Of a DNA stretch of 64,000 nucleotides, positions 1-8,473 are shown in pieces. The DNA is taken from assembly GCF_000299335.2 (NCBI RefSeq), contig NZ_CP004387.1, forward strand, positions 2,852,001 through 2,916,000, given 5' to 3'. The position numbers were made by a program, and so were the translations under genes. Positions within the stretch are counted from its first letter, which is position 1. Each line of letters opens with the position of its first letter. The notes under the pieces were generated by a model. The model did not search any database. It worked only from the letters and a program-made list of their open reading frames with translations, and was not told the origin of the DNA. The DNA comes from Isoalcanivorax pacificus W11-5. Its GTDB lineage: Bacteria; Pseudomonadota; Gammaproteobacteria; Pseudomonadales; Alcanivoracaceae.

Positions 1-1
1 C

Positions 2-103
<102 letters not shown>

Positions 104-127
104 CGGCTCATCATTTCGCGCCCCTCG

Positions 128-155
128 GAAGCCCGGCATTTGCCGGGCTTCTTTT
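128..155 (+). terminator. Rho-independent terminator of the thiolase gene
   Basis: GAAGCCCGGCA and TGCCGGGCTTC form an 11-bp perfect stem with a TT loop, followed by TTTT. It lies just after the thiolase stop codon and immediately before the end of the convergent hipA gene, so it may also limit read-through between them. Confidence 0.85.
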
Positions 156-157
156 AT

Positions 158-1417
158 CTAGCGCAAAAAAGTGATCAGCTTTTCCAGTACGCTGCACCGG
201 GCTCGACACTGCGCCAGCAGATTGTCGGGCATGGCTGCCGCCTCACCCTCACACCAGGGCTTCACTTCATCAGCAGCCTGCTCGACAGCGCGCATCGCCT
301 GATCAAGGAAACGCAGCAATAGAGTGCGCATGCGCGCCGGTGCGGTACCACTTTGCTCCCCGAATAACCGGAAGCCGTGCTCATCAAGTGCCTCGAAACG
401 GGTAGCCTCGCCGATGCGCATGGCAAAGTCCCGGCCCAGTTCAGCATAAACACTGGTCGATACAAGATCATAGGCGGGCGACAGCCGCGGTTTCTTCCCC
501 GAATACAGCAGCGAGAAATTCTTGCCATGCGCATCTTCGTTGCCGATCAGCAGGTTGAACACTACCCGCTTCAGCAGTTCGACAATGTCCCTGGCGGGCA
601 TCGCCGAATGACGGCGCACCGTTTCAAACAATTGCGCCATGCCCGGCCCGCCGTCCTGCTCGTATTTCCGTGAGGACACGATGCTCAGTGCCTGGCAAAT
701 ATCTTCCTGATGAATGCGTCCCGTATCACGGCGATCATAGCGGGCAATCTGCAAACATACCCCGGCCTCCCCGCTGGAACCGAGGTAAGGCCGGAGGGCC
801 ACACCCGCGACATCCAGCCCGGCCAATCCGGCAGCACGCATGCACAGGAATTCATTCTGCGGCAACGCGATGAAACGTGGCGACGGTGGCTTGAGCAAAT
901 GGGTGGAGGGTTTCGAGAGCGGCAACCGGACGGCTTGCCCATCGTTGATCACCGGCAGCTTCTGTTGCGCCCCCGCGAGGCTCAAACGAGGGCCGCCGGC
1001 CCGGTCCGCGAGGAACGGATGCAAGGCCGATTCTTCCAGCAACCGCCCCAACGCCCGCTCATCCAGTGGTGTATCGTGAAACGGCGACACCGCGTCCGCC
1101 TGCCGCCCCTCGACGGACAACGACACCGCCCCCGCCACATCCCCGCCCAGGCGCGCCAGCAAGCCGGGAATATTCTGCACGTCGGTGCCCAGATCATCCG
1201 CGATCAGATGACGCAGCAGCCCCTCTGGCAGCAGGTTCTCAAACCATGGAAACGCAACACGGTCAGGATACGCCTCCTGACGCAAAGGCATGGAGACCGA
1301 CAACGCAAGCCGTGCGTGGGCAACATAGGAAGGTAAATACTGAAAAGTGAAGCGATCCTGCTGATCGACAGACAGTTCACCACACAGCACATCGCCCAGG
1401 GTCACGTTCAGTTTCAT
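158..1417 (-). CDS. hipA: HipA-type serine/threonine kinase toxin
   Basis: At 419 aa this is close to the usual HipA length. The N-terminal HipA couple domain (about residues 1-100) is followed by SLAGAQQK (146-153), equivalent to the autophosphorylated flexible loop, NEDAHGKN (293-300), the catalytic loop, and YDLVS (316-320), with the metal-binding Asp. All kinase hallmarks are present, so it is probably active. E. coli HipA phosphorylates glutamyl-tRNA synthetase and induces persistence; the target here is unknown. It overlaps the upstream hipB by 4 bp (ATGA), so translation is coupled and hipB is made first. It converges on the thiolase gene. Confidence 0.9.
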   Translation of the reverse strand: MKLNVTLGDVLCGELSVDQQDRFTFQYLPSYVAHARLALSVSMPLRQEAYPDRVAFPWFENLLPEGLLRHLIADDLGTDVQNIPGLLARLGGDVAGAVSLSVEGRQADAVSPFHDTPLDERALGRLLEESALHPFLADRAGGPRLSLAGAQQKLPVINDGQAVRLPLSKPSTHLLKPPSPRFIALPQNEFLCMRAAGLAGLDVAGVALRPYLGSSGEAGVCLQIARYDRRDTGRIHQEDICQALSIVSSRKYEQDGGPGMAQLFETVRRHSAMPARDIVELLKRVVFNLLIGNEDAHGKNFSLLYSGKKPRLSPAYDLVSTSVYAELGRDFAMRIGEATRFEALDEHGFRLFGEQSGTAPARMRTLLLRFLDQAMRAVEQAADEVKPWCEGEAAAMPDNLLAQCRARCSVLEKLITFLR

Positions 1418-1638
1418 GGCGTTACGTCATCTCCGCCATCGGGTGCGACCAGTTGCACCTCAATACCCAGAGCAGCCAACACCCGCAACGTCAGTCCCAG
1501 CGCCGCCGTCGATTTTCCATGTTCCAGATCATGCACAAAGCGCGTGCTGACATCTGCCGCAGCCGCCAAAGCCTGCTGCGTCAGCTGCTGCCGCCTGCGG
1601 ACCCGACGCACGAGTGCCCCGAGAGTGGTACTGTCCAT
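1414..1638 (-). CDS. hipB: HipB-type antitoxin, XRE-family repressor
   Basis: This 74-aa protein has an N-terminal Cro/CI helix-turn-helix (LTQQALAAAADVSTRFVHDL), a LEHGKSTAALGLTLRVLAALG segment typical of HipB and a short polar tail. It is predicted to neutralise HipA and repress the operon. The start has no strong ribosome-binding site. Three operator-like repeats lie directly upstream at 1648-1768, two of them within 80 bp of the start codon, which supports autoregulation. Confidence 0.85.
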   Translation of the reverse strand: MDSTTLGALVRRVRRRQQLTQQALAAAADVSTRFVHDLEHGKSTAALGLTLRVLAALGIEVQLVAPDGGDDVTP

Positions 1639-1647
1639 ACATTACTC

Positions 1648-1768
1648 AATCAGCGCGATCGCACATATTAATGGCAGAAAGCGCACTGAAAGGCAATATC
1701 TGCGCGAACGCACATATTTCACAGAGCAAGCGGAAAATTCAATCATAATCTGCGCGATCGCACAGATT
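1648..1768. promoter_or_regulatory. Three operator-like near-palindromes upstream of hipBA
   Basis: Three 22-bp near-palindromes begin at 1648, 1697 and 1747, spaced 49 and 50 bp. Their shared core is CGCGAWCGCACA: AGCGCGATCGCACATATT in the first, TGCGCGAACGCACATATT in the second, TGCGCGATCGCACAGATT in the third. The regular spacing of nearly five helical turns and the position just upstream of hipB fit cooperative HipB binding. The motif differs from the E. coli HipB operator (TATCC-N8-GGATA). Repeats and spacing are seen directly; the binding protein is inferred. Confidence 0.7.
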
Positions 1769-1774
1769 TTAGTC

Positions 1775-1886
1775 AAGCGAGTGTCCCTTGATCCGCCCGG
1801 ATTCAGCCTTCCCTGCGCCAGCGGCGCCACTTCCCGCGCCACCGCCGCAAACGTCTGGAAATCCGTGATGTTGATCTTGTCCACCT
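1775..1886 (-). pseudogene. Stray copy of the dbpA 3' end
   Basis: Read on the minus strand this segment encodes KVDKINITDFQTFAAVAREV followed by APLAQGRLN, which closely matches KVGKISITDFQAFVAVAREM and APLALERLN at the C-terminus of the dbpA gene at 6297-7685. A one-base deletion near the end shifts the frame relative to the intact gene. The similarity covers only about 110 bp, in the same orientation as dbpA, and ends beside the third hipB operator. It is a fragment, not a functional gene. Confidence 0.8.
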
Positions 1887-1923
1887 TGCTGCGGCAACGA
1901 CAAGGCAGCGGCCGGACTTTGCC

Positions 1924-4770
1924 TTAAAGCCCCCCGCTGCAATTGATGGTGCCACCCCCCAGATCAATCCAGTAGGTGCCACGCAAATACATGTTCAGGC
2001 CACCGCTGAGCCGCTCGATACGCATCGGCTCGTACTCGACCGACTCGTACACGGCGACACCCGTAATGTTGGCTTCCAGGTTGCGCGCGCCTGTGGCGAC
2101 CCCGGCGGCGTCGGGGTACACCAGCATGTCATGGCGGGTGACCTGCACCGTCAATTGCGGCACCGGCGGCAGGCCGGCTTCATTGGCGATCGCCGCACTC
2201 GGGTTGTACCAGACGGTGCCGAAGCCCGGCAGGCTGTTGCCGAGATAGCCCTGGGGCACCGAGGCACGGAAACTGCCGGTGGCGCCGGGCGGGATCGGAT
2301 CGCCGGAAAGGTCCAGACGAACCTGGGAGAACTCGCCGGCATAATGGACCAGCCCGGTGATACGCTGCTGCGCATCCGTTTCGATCCACTGGCCATCGCC
2401 CGTCATCCGTTGCTGGAAATCCCCCGCGACTTCGGTACGCCACCAGCAGCTGCAGTTACCCAGCGTGATGCGGGCCTCCGCCATGACTGACTCATCCTCC
2501 CGCAGGCGGGCGATGATGCGTGCACTGCTGCCGGTACCGCCAGCCGTATAACGACCGCCCGCCGTGATCTGCCCCGGCCCTTCCACCTGCCAGATCACAT
2601 CCGCCGGCTCGCCCGCCGTGGTGGTGGCGGTGAATTGCTGTGACTCGCCGTCGGCAACACATGCGGCACCCGGCGCCACGGTAAGGCCCTGCACCACCCC
2701 GTCGGCACTGAGCAGCAAGGCGCCACGACGCACCGGCGGGCTGTACGCCGGGTTACGCAGGCCGGTCTCCAGCGTGGCAAACGTCTCGACTTCCAGCACA
2801 GTATCTTCCGGAAAGCCGCTTTCCGGGGGCGTGTAGGTAAACCGCATCACCTCACCGTCGCGCTGTTGCAGCACGGCGCTGCCGAGGGTGAACCCGTCGA
2901 GGAAGGCGGCCACGTCGATAAAGTCACCGCCGCTGACGCTTTCCGGAGCGGCGTTCTCCAGCGTCAGGGTGAAATCCACCGGCTCATCCGCCACCGTCAG
3001 CACCGGCGGATCAAAGCGCAGGTTCAGGTAGTCCAGCGAAACGATTTGCGTGTCGATGGCCGGCGCTGCGGCAGGCAGTGCTTCCGGCCGCGTGTTGAAC
3101 CGCAACACCGAGCTCTGCAGTTGAAATGCCTGCGGCGCGCGCAGCCGGAACGCCATCTCGTGCGACCCGGTCGATGCCTGCTCGACAATGGCGCTGTCCG
3201 CGCTGCCATCCAGCGTGCGCGCCTCCACCGCCAGCCATTGCTGGGGTTCGTTGTGCACCAGGTCGATATCGTCCCAGAAAAACACCATGTCGGCGCCAAC
3301 CGGGAAACGTTCGAGCACCGATTTGCCGGCACGACTGGCGGCAAAATCAATCACCATTGAGGCGCCGTCCTCGGCCAGACCAGACTGCTGCACGGCGGTG
3401 CTGAACTGCTCGGCAACGGTTTCGCTGAGCTTGCCGGTCAGGGCGCCACCGGCCTCGGCCAGAATGATGTCCGTGATTTCACGCGTCAGGTTGACCGGCT
3501 CGCTTTCCGCGCGCGCGCGGGCCTCGTCCAGCCATAGCTGGTTTTCAGGCAGGTCTTCCGTGACGCGACCGTCGGCCGGGTCCAGCGTGATGGCCAGTGA
3601 CGGGATGCAGCAGGGGGCAAACCACTTGGCCATCGCATTGACCCGCGAAAAAACCGTGGCGATATTGCCGATCTGCGCCATCAATTGGCGCCGCGCCGCC
3701 GTGAGGGCCACCGCAGCCTCGCCACCCGTGCCCGCGACCACCGGCAATGCTGCCAGCACCCCCACGGCCGTCAGGTAGGTGCCCACGTGCTTGTCAAAGT
3801 TGTCCATATTGCGATGGAAGCGCCGGGCATCGTCGTACTGTTGTAGCCCCGCCGACAATTCCGCCGCATTGCTGATCGGCAGCATGCCGGCTTCGTGCAC
3901 GATACCGCCCGGTGCAACCCGGCCTTCGTGCAGTGCGTAACTGCTGGCGGTGACGCCGCTGCTGGTCCGTACCGGCAACAGGTCCGCAGCCTCGTCCAGC
4001 AGGCTATGGCCCTGCGCGATGTAATCCGCCATGCCCAGCATGGCCTCGTCGATGGGCTGGGCCGCCAGCACACGCTCCAGCATGGTCGTCTGTTCCGCCG
4101 ACCAGGGCTGGTTGACCCAGGCAATATCGTTCTCGGTATCGAACATGGCGTGCCACGCCTGCCAGAGCGGCACGAGGTAGACCGGCATCTGTGTCGGGTC
4201 ATTGTCACGCCAGTATTCCCATTCTTCCGGGTACTGCTTGCCCAGTGCCTGCGTGGCCGCCTCAAGCATCGACTCGGTGCCAGAGAGCAGCGCCTCGACA
4301 CTGCCCGTGCGCGGCGCCGGCAACGCCTGTATCCGGGTCTGGAATGTTTCGCTGGTGCTGGCCCCGTCGGTGAGCCGCCAGACGATGGTGGCCCCTTCCG
4401 TATCCAGCAACGGCAGCGGCAGCTGCACCGTGTCGTCGAGCACGAAGACCGGCAGCAGGCGGAAAGTGTCCACACGCCCCTGCAATGGCGCCTCGCCCTC
4501 GGTGGTATAGAACTCGGCATACAGCGTGGCGCTGTCCAGGCCGTCGGGCAGGCCGGTGAGTTCCAGCCCCTGCAAGGCGCCCGCCGTGTCAGCCACCGGT
4601 TGCACCGCCGTCAGGTCCGCACCGCCCTCCGCCGTCGTGGGAGGCGTCCCCGGTGCGGGCCAGTCCGGCGCCGGGGCACCAGCGCGCCCACCTCCGCCGC
4701 CGCCGCCACAGGCCGCCAGTACGCCACACAGGATCACCGCGCTGGCATAACGCATTCTCATAAAGGTCAT
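1924..4770 (-). CDS. Large lipoprotein with C-terminal Ig-like domain, function unknown
   Basis: The start at 4770 is chosen over an in-frame ATG 33 bp upstream because it has a GGGAGAG ribosome-binding site and opens directly into a signal peptide. The lipobox LAAC is followed by a seven-glycine linker. The roughly 948-aa protein has an N-terminal beta-rich part, a helical central part that includes a hydrophobic segment rich in Ala/Val, and a C-terminal region with a bacterial Ig-like pattern (LTVAPGAACVADGESQQFTA). The C-terminus has several cysteines. Ser after Gly/Ala is absent at +2, so outer-membrane sorting is plausible but unproven. The barrel gene upstream at 4864-5442 is 93 bp away and may be co-transcribed. 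I do not recognise the family. Confidence 0.75.
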   Translation of the reverse strand: MTFMRMRYASAVILCGVLAACGGGGGGGRAGAPAPDWPAPGTPPTTAEGGADLTAVQPVADTAGALQGLELTGLPDGLDSATLYAEFYTTEGEAPLQGRVDTFRLLPVFVLDDTVQLPLPLLDTEGATIVWRLTDGASTSETFQTRIQALPAPRTGSVEALLSGTESMLEAATQALGKQYPEEWEYWRDNDPTQMPVYLVPLWQAWHAMFDTENDIAWVNQPWSAEQTTMLERVLAAQPIDEAMLGMADYIAQGHSLLDEAADLLPVRTSSGVTASSYALHEGRVAPGGIVHEAGMLPISNAAELSAGLQQYDDARRFHRNMDNFDKHVGTYLTAVGVLAALPVVAGTGGEAAVALTAARRQLMAQIGNIATVFSRVNAMAKWFAPCCIPSLAITLDPADGRVTEDLPENQLWLDEARARAESEPVNLTREITDIILAEAGGALTGKLSETVAEQFSTAVQQSGLAEDGASMVIDFAASRAGKSVLERFPVGADMVFFWDDIDLVHNEPQQWLAVEARTLDGSADSAIVEQASTGSHEMAFRLRAPQAFQLQSSVLRFNTRPEALPAAAPAIDTQIVSLDYLNLRFDPPVLTVADEPVDFTLTLENAAPESVSGGDFIDVAAFLDGFTLGSAVLQQRDGEVMRFTYTPPESGFPEDTVLEVETFATLETGLRNPAYSPPVRRGALLLSADGVVQGLTVAPGAACVADGESQQFTATTTAGEPADVIWQVEGPGQITAGGRYTAGGTGSSARIIARLREDESVMAEARITLGNCSCWWRTEVAGDFQQRMTGDGQWIETDAQQRITGLVHYAGEFSQVRLDLSGDPIPPGATGSFRASVPQGYLGNSLPGFGTVWYNPSAAIANEAGLPPVPQLTVQVTRHDMLVYPDAAGVATGARNLEANITGVAVYESVEYEPMRIERLSGGLNMYLRGTYWIDLGGGTINCSGGL

Positions 4771-4863
4771 GTGCTCTCTCCCTTGACGTTCAGGCCGAGG
4801 CACCGTGCCCAGTCACTTTGCTGACCGCTGCATTCAGCCGTACCGGCCCATCCATACCGTGGC

Positions 4864-5442
4864 TCAGAAATTGACGCGCACACCGAGCTCAAACAGAAAT
4901 TCTGACGCATCGAACAACCGGCTCACCCCCGCGAGCAGGCCGACGCGCGGAGCAACATGCAGCACCCCCTGCGCCCCGAGAAAGGTTTCGTCGTAGCCAT
5001 CCACATCGACGCTTCGCAAAAATCCGCGCAGTTCGTGCCGCGACGCCATCGCCATTCTGGCGCCAGCCTCCAGCTGATAACCGGTTTCCTTCTCGCTGAA
5101 GGTGCCCAGCCCCGGCACACTCGCGGCAACCTCCGCACGCACCAGACCCAGCTCGCCATAGGCGTCGAGCCCATCCTGCAGCGGCACTGCCAGGCCCGCA
5201 CGCAGCGTCATGACTTCCTGGCTGACACCGCTGTCTTCCAGTTCGTCGTAACCCGCCGCCAGGTAGATGCTGTCCGTGACCTGGAAGGCCCCCCGGAAGA
5301 AGTAACCGTCAAAACTGCCGTCGCCCGTCATCCGCTGATAACCGGCTTCCAGATGGCTGTAACTGATCTGATCCGCCGCCGCGAACGCCGGCATCCCACC
5401 CCAGGTCAACAACACCGCAAGACATCCTTTCCACTTCTTCAT
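4864..5442 (-). CDS. Small outer-membrane beta-barrel protein
   Basis: Starting at 5442 gives a 192-aa protein with a clear signal peptide (MKKWKGCLAVLLTWG..PAFA-AA). The mature part has alternating polar/hydrophobic strands ending in FLFELGVRVNF, with the terminal Phe typical of BamA-assembled barrels. The length suggests an 8-stranded barrel of the OmpW/OmpX/OmpA-like class. In-frame codons upstream to 5679 look non-coding and lack a signal peptide, so they are excluded. It probably forms a unit with the lipoprotein gene downstream. The function is unknown. Confidence 0.75.
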   Translation of the reverse strand: MKKWKGCLAVLLTWGGMPAFAAADQISYSHLEAGYQRMTGDGSFDGYFFRGAFQVTDSIYLAAGYDELEDSGVSQEVMTLRAGLAVPLQDGLDAYGELGLVRAEVAASVPGLGTFSEKETGYQLEAGARMAMASRHELRGFLRSVDVDGYDETFLGAQGVLHVAPRVGLLAGVSRLFDASEFLFELGVRVNF

Positions 5443-5677
5443 ATCGCCAGAACCTTTTCCGTTTTTTTTAAGCCCATGCCATCTGAGCAGCACAGTGGCC
5501 CTGTATGGCCAGTCGAGTGGCGGTCCTGCAGAGCAGTCCACGCCCCCCATGACCGGGGTGATGGTGTATTGCTGGCAAAATGGTTTGTATCGTGCATTTG
5601 CACTACAGGAAGCGGCTGTTCCGCTGGCACACAAACGGGGATTGAACGTGTCTGGCCCTCTGCTGCGGCCCCAAGAC

Positions 5678-5701
5678 AAAAAAGCCCGGCATCCGCCGGG
5701 C
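5678..5701 (-). terminator. Rho-independent terminator (minus strand)
   Basis: On the minus strand GCCCGGC-GGAT-GCCGGGC is followed by TTTTTT. It lies after the small gene 5739-5918 and before the barrel gene, separating two transcription units. The stem sequence nearly repeats that of the terminator at 128-155. Confidence 0.75.
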
Positions 5702-5738
5702 TCTCTTCTGTCGCAACGAAACGATCTGCTGTCTGCGT

Positions 5739-5918
5739 CTACTGATCCCGTGACACCGGCATCGGCGCGGCATCAGGTGCTCGTCCTTCCAGCACGGCCA
5801 TCACTGCAGGCACTTTTTCCAACGGAATCAGCATCAGTTCCCCTTTCGTCTCTCTGGCCAGCATTTTCAGTAACGCCAGCCGTTGCACGTCCGTGACACT
5901 GGTGCGGCTGCGCATCAT
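5739..5918 (-). CDS. Small hypothetical protein, translationally coupled
   Basis: The protein is about 59 aa and begins MMRSRTSVTDVQRLALL, continuing with LARETKGELMLIPLEKVPAV. The start at 5918 (ATGATG) overlaps the TGA of the upstream 49-aa gene and is preceded by a G-rich Shine-Dalgarno stretch; an alternative ATG lies at 5930. It has no signal peptide or recognisable domain, and is probably a small helical protein. Coupling to its neighbour and a terminator downstream support its being real. Confidence 0.5.
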   Translation of the reverse strand: MMRSRTSVTDVQRLALLKMLARETKGELMLIPLEKVPAVMAVLEGRAPDAAPMPVSRDQ

Positions 5919-6064
5919 AAAGCCCCCCATCGCAGCCGGCGCTGTTTACCGGCCAGTCGCTGCGCGGCATTGGCGTCACCTGCCTTCTTCCCGGACGCAC
6001 CGCCCCCGCACGCCGACACGCCGGGAATCACCGGCACGGCCGGCAACAACTTCACATCGTGCAT
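5915..6064 (-). CDS. Small hypothetical protein, first gene of a coupled pair
   Basis: This 49-aa product begins MHDVKLLPAVPVIPGVSACG and ends in a strongly basic tail (RLAGKQRRLRWGAL). The start at 6064 has a good ribosome-binding site (AGGGGGG, 6 nt before ATG). The TGA stop overlaps the next start. The SACGGG stretch resembles a lipobox, but there is no convincing hydrophobic signal before it. No family is recognised. Confidence 0.45.
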   Translation of the reverse strand: MHDVKLLPAVPVIPGVSACGGGASGKKAGDANAAQRLAGKQRRLRWGAL

Positions 6065-6296
6065 AGCAGCCCCCCTGAAGCACCGCCAGAAAACAAGGAC
6101 ATATGACCGATACGGCATCATATCGGGCGCAGACACGGCCACCTATCACTGAACTCAGGGATATTGGCGAAACAGGAGGACACGGGGCGCTGGCCATAAC
6201 GCTCTCGGCCCCTTGGTGTCTGAAAGTTATGAAGGCACGCTCTGCGTGATCACGCGGGTGCCGGCAGGCTGGCGCTGGTGCAGACAACAGCGCTGA

Positions 6297-7685
6297 TTAC
6301 AATAACTTCACCCGCAATGAACGCCCCTTGATCCGCCCCGCATTCAGTCTCTCAAGCGCCAGCGGCGCCATCTCCCGCGCCACCGCCACGAACGCCTGGA
6401 AATCGGTAATGCTGATCTTGCCCACCTTGTCGCCGGGCAATCCGGCTTCACCGGTCAAGGCCCCGAGAATATCGCCGGGGCGCAGCTTGTCCTTGCGGCC
6501 GGCGGCGATACACAGGGTCTTCATCGGCGGCACCAGCGGCCCACCGGGCCGGGGTTTCAGGCTGCTCAGCGGGTGCCAGTTCAGCGCGGCGCCCTGCTGT
6601 ACCTCGATGGCCTGGGCGCGGCGCATTTCCGGTGGCGCCACCAGGCTGACGGCGATGCCTTTTTCGCCGGCACGGCCGGTGCGGCCGATGCGGTGCACAT
6701 GGGTTTCCACATCGCGGCCCAGCTCCACGTTGATGACCAGGTCCAGTGCATCAATGTCCAGGCCCCGGGCGGCCACATCGGTGGCCACCAGCACGGTCAG
6801 GCTGCGGCTGGCAAAGCGGATCAGCACATCGTCCCGCTCTCGCTGCTCCATGTCGCCATGCAGCGCCATGGCGGCCATCCCGCGGGCACACAGTGCGTCC
6901 GCCACCTCCTGGCATTGCTGCCGGGTAAAGCAGAACGCCACGCAGGATACCGGCCGGAAGCAGGCCAGCACCTGCGCCACAACGTCGGTGCGCTGGTGCG
7001 GGTCGATTTCGAAGAAACGCTGCTCGATGCGCGGCGCGGCCTGTTCGGAAGCAATGCTGATCTGCTGCGGATCACGCATGAAGTTCGCCGCGATCTGCCG
7101 GATGCCGTCCGGGTAGGTAGCGGAAAACAGCAGCGTCTGCCGCCGTGCCGGTGTCTGCGCGATGATGCCGGCGATGCTGTCATAGAAGCCCATGTCCAGC
7201 ATGCGGTCGGCTTCGTCCAGCACCAGGGTATTGACCCCTTCCAGCACCAGCGAACCGCGCGCCAGATGTTTCTGGATTCGCCCCGGCGTGCCAACGATGA
7301 CCTGTGCACCATGCTCCAGCGAAGCCGCCTGCGGGCCCATCGGCACGCCACCACACAGCGTCAGCACCTTGGTGTTGTCCGCCCCGCGCGCCAGCCGGCG
7401 GATCTCCCGCGCCACCTGGTCGGCCAGCTCGCGAGTGGGGCACAGCACCAGGGCCTGGCAACCGTAATAGCGGGGATTGAGCGCCTGCAGCAGGCCGAGT
7501 CCGAAGGCGGCGGTCTTGCCGCTGCCGGTGCTGGCCTGCGCAATCAGGTCCGCGCCACGCAGAATCACCGGCAGGCTTTGTGCCTGGATGTCGGTCATGG
7601 CGGTGTAACCCAGGCTGGCAAGATTACCCAGCAAGGCATCGGCCAGCGGCAATGAGGAAAACGCGGTATCGGTCACGGGTATCAA
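6297..7685 (-). CDS. dbpA: ATP-dependent RNA helicase DbpA
   Basis: The 462-aa length matches DbpA. Walker A ASTGSGKT (51-58), PTREL, GTPGR, DEAD (157-160), SAT and HRIGRTGR are all present, and the C-terminal domain (about 385-462, VGKISITDFQAFVAVA) is the DbpA RNA-recognition domain that binds 23S rRNA hairpin 92 during 50S subunit assembly. It is a cytoplasmic DEAD-box helicase. A 110-bp fragment of its 3' end recurs at 1775-1886. The gene stands alone; the block between it and that fragment is on the same strand. Confidence 0.95.
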   Translation of the reverse strand: MIPVTDTAFSSLPLADALLGNLASLGYTAMTDIQAQSLPVILRGADLIAQASTGSGKTAAFGLGLLQALNPRYYGCQALVLCPTRELADQVAREIRRLARGADNTKVLTLCGGVPMGPQAASLEHGAQVIVGTPGRIQKHLARGSLVLEGVNTLVLDEADRMLDMGFYDSIAGIIAQTPARRQTLLFSATYPDGIRQIAANFMRDPQQISIASEQAAPRIEQRFFEIDPHQRTDVVAQVLACFRPVSCVAFCFTRQQCQEVADALCARGMAAMALHGDMEQRERDDVLIRFASRSLTVLVATDVAARGLDIDALDLVINVELGRDVETHVHRIGRTGRAGEKGIAVSLVAPPEMRRAQAIEVQQGAALNWHPLSSLKPRPGGPLVPPMKTLCIAAGRKDKLRPGDILGALTGEAGLPGDKVGKISITDFQAFVAVAREMAPLALERLNAGRIKGRSLRVKLL

Positions 7686-7820
7686 CCTGCGGCAAAGAAT
7701 GGCGCGCAGTGTAGCAGCAGGCCGGGCGGATCGCGGGATTAATGGCGACGTCGTGCAGCAGATACTGATGAAGGGGAAGGCGCCTGCCCCCTACCCATTC
7801 AGGCGCGCGGGGAATAGCGA

Positions 7821-8357
7821 TCAATGACGGCTGTGGCGCCGCTCTTCGCTGCTCATGGCCTGCCAGGTGCTCTGGGCTTTCTGGATGTTCTCCTCGCGGG
7901 CACGCTGCTGGGCCTGGGTGGGCTTGTCTTTTTCCGGTACGTTCGGCCGTGGTTTGGCGCGGAAGATATCGCCCTTGACATGCACCGGCTCTGAGCCGAG
8001 TTGCGCCAGCACCTCTTTCGCGTCATCGGAATCTGCCACCAGCTTGCCGTCGGTAACGTGGGCATGGTCCTTGGCAATCAGCCATTTCAGGGTATCCCAG
8101 GAACCGCTCGGCCGTTTGCCGGCCACGCGCTGGACGCCACCCGGGTCGCCCACGTCGTGGGTGCGGAACAGCTCGAACTGGTACTTGTCGCGCACTTCCA
8201 CATGGTAGTAGTCGCCCTTGCCGGTGCGCCCCGGCTTGACCCGCCGGCGGCCTTCCGGCTGTGAACGGGCCCGTTCTTCCGACGACATGTTCTGCCAGGC
8301 TTTCTGCGCCTTGCGGATATTCCGCCGGGCGGCATCGATCTGTTTCTGCGTTGCCAT
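7821..8357 (-). CDS. Hypothetical basic protein with a terminal repeat motif
   Basis: The ATG at 8357 is chosen because AGGAGG lies 7 nt upstream; a GTG at 8360 is the alternative. The protein is about 178 aa, highly charged, and has no signal peptide or membrane segment. The segment NIRKAQKAWQNMSSEERARS near the N-terminus is repeated as NIQKAQSTWQAMSSEERRHS at the C-terminus, flanking a central basic region (RRRVKPGRTGKGDYYHVEVR). The central part could bind nucleic acid, but I recognise no family. It is transcribed separately from dbpA. Confidence 0.7.
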   Translation of the reverse strand: MATQKQIDAARRNIRKAQKAWQNMSSEERARSQPEGRRRVKPGRTGKGDYYHVEVRDKYQFELFRTHDVGDPGGVQRVAGKRPSGSWDTLKWLIAKDHAHVTDGKLVADSDDAKEVLAQLGSEPVHVKGDIFRAKPRPNVPEKDKPTQAQQRAREENIQKAQSTWQAMSSEERRHSRH

Positions 8358-8473
8358 CACCTGTCCTCCTGCGTTACGTCAGTGAAGACTGACTTCAGGC
8401 CCACAGTACGCTCCTCCCCCGGGGGAGATACCGAGGCATGCCGCCGGATTTAGCACCCTTTTACGTTCCCGGC

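Noticed and set aside
1924-4803. Long plus-strand open frames opposite the large lipoprotein, for example 3895-4824
   Set aside because: They are Arg/His-rich mirror frames of a GC-rich gene, without ribosome-binding sites or domain similarity.
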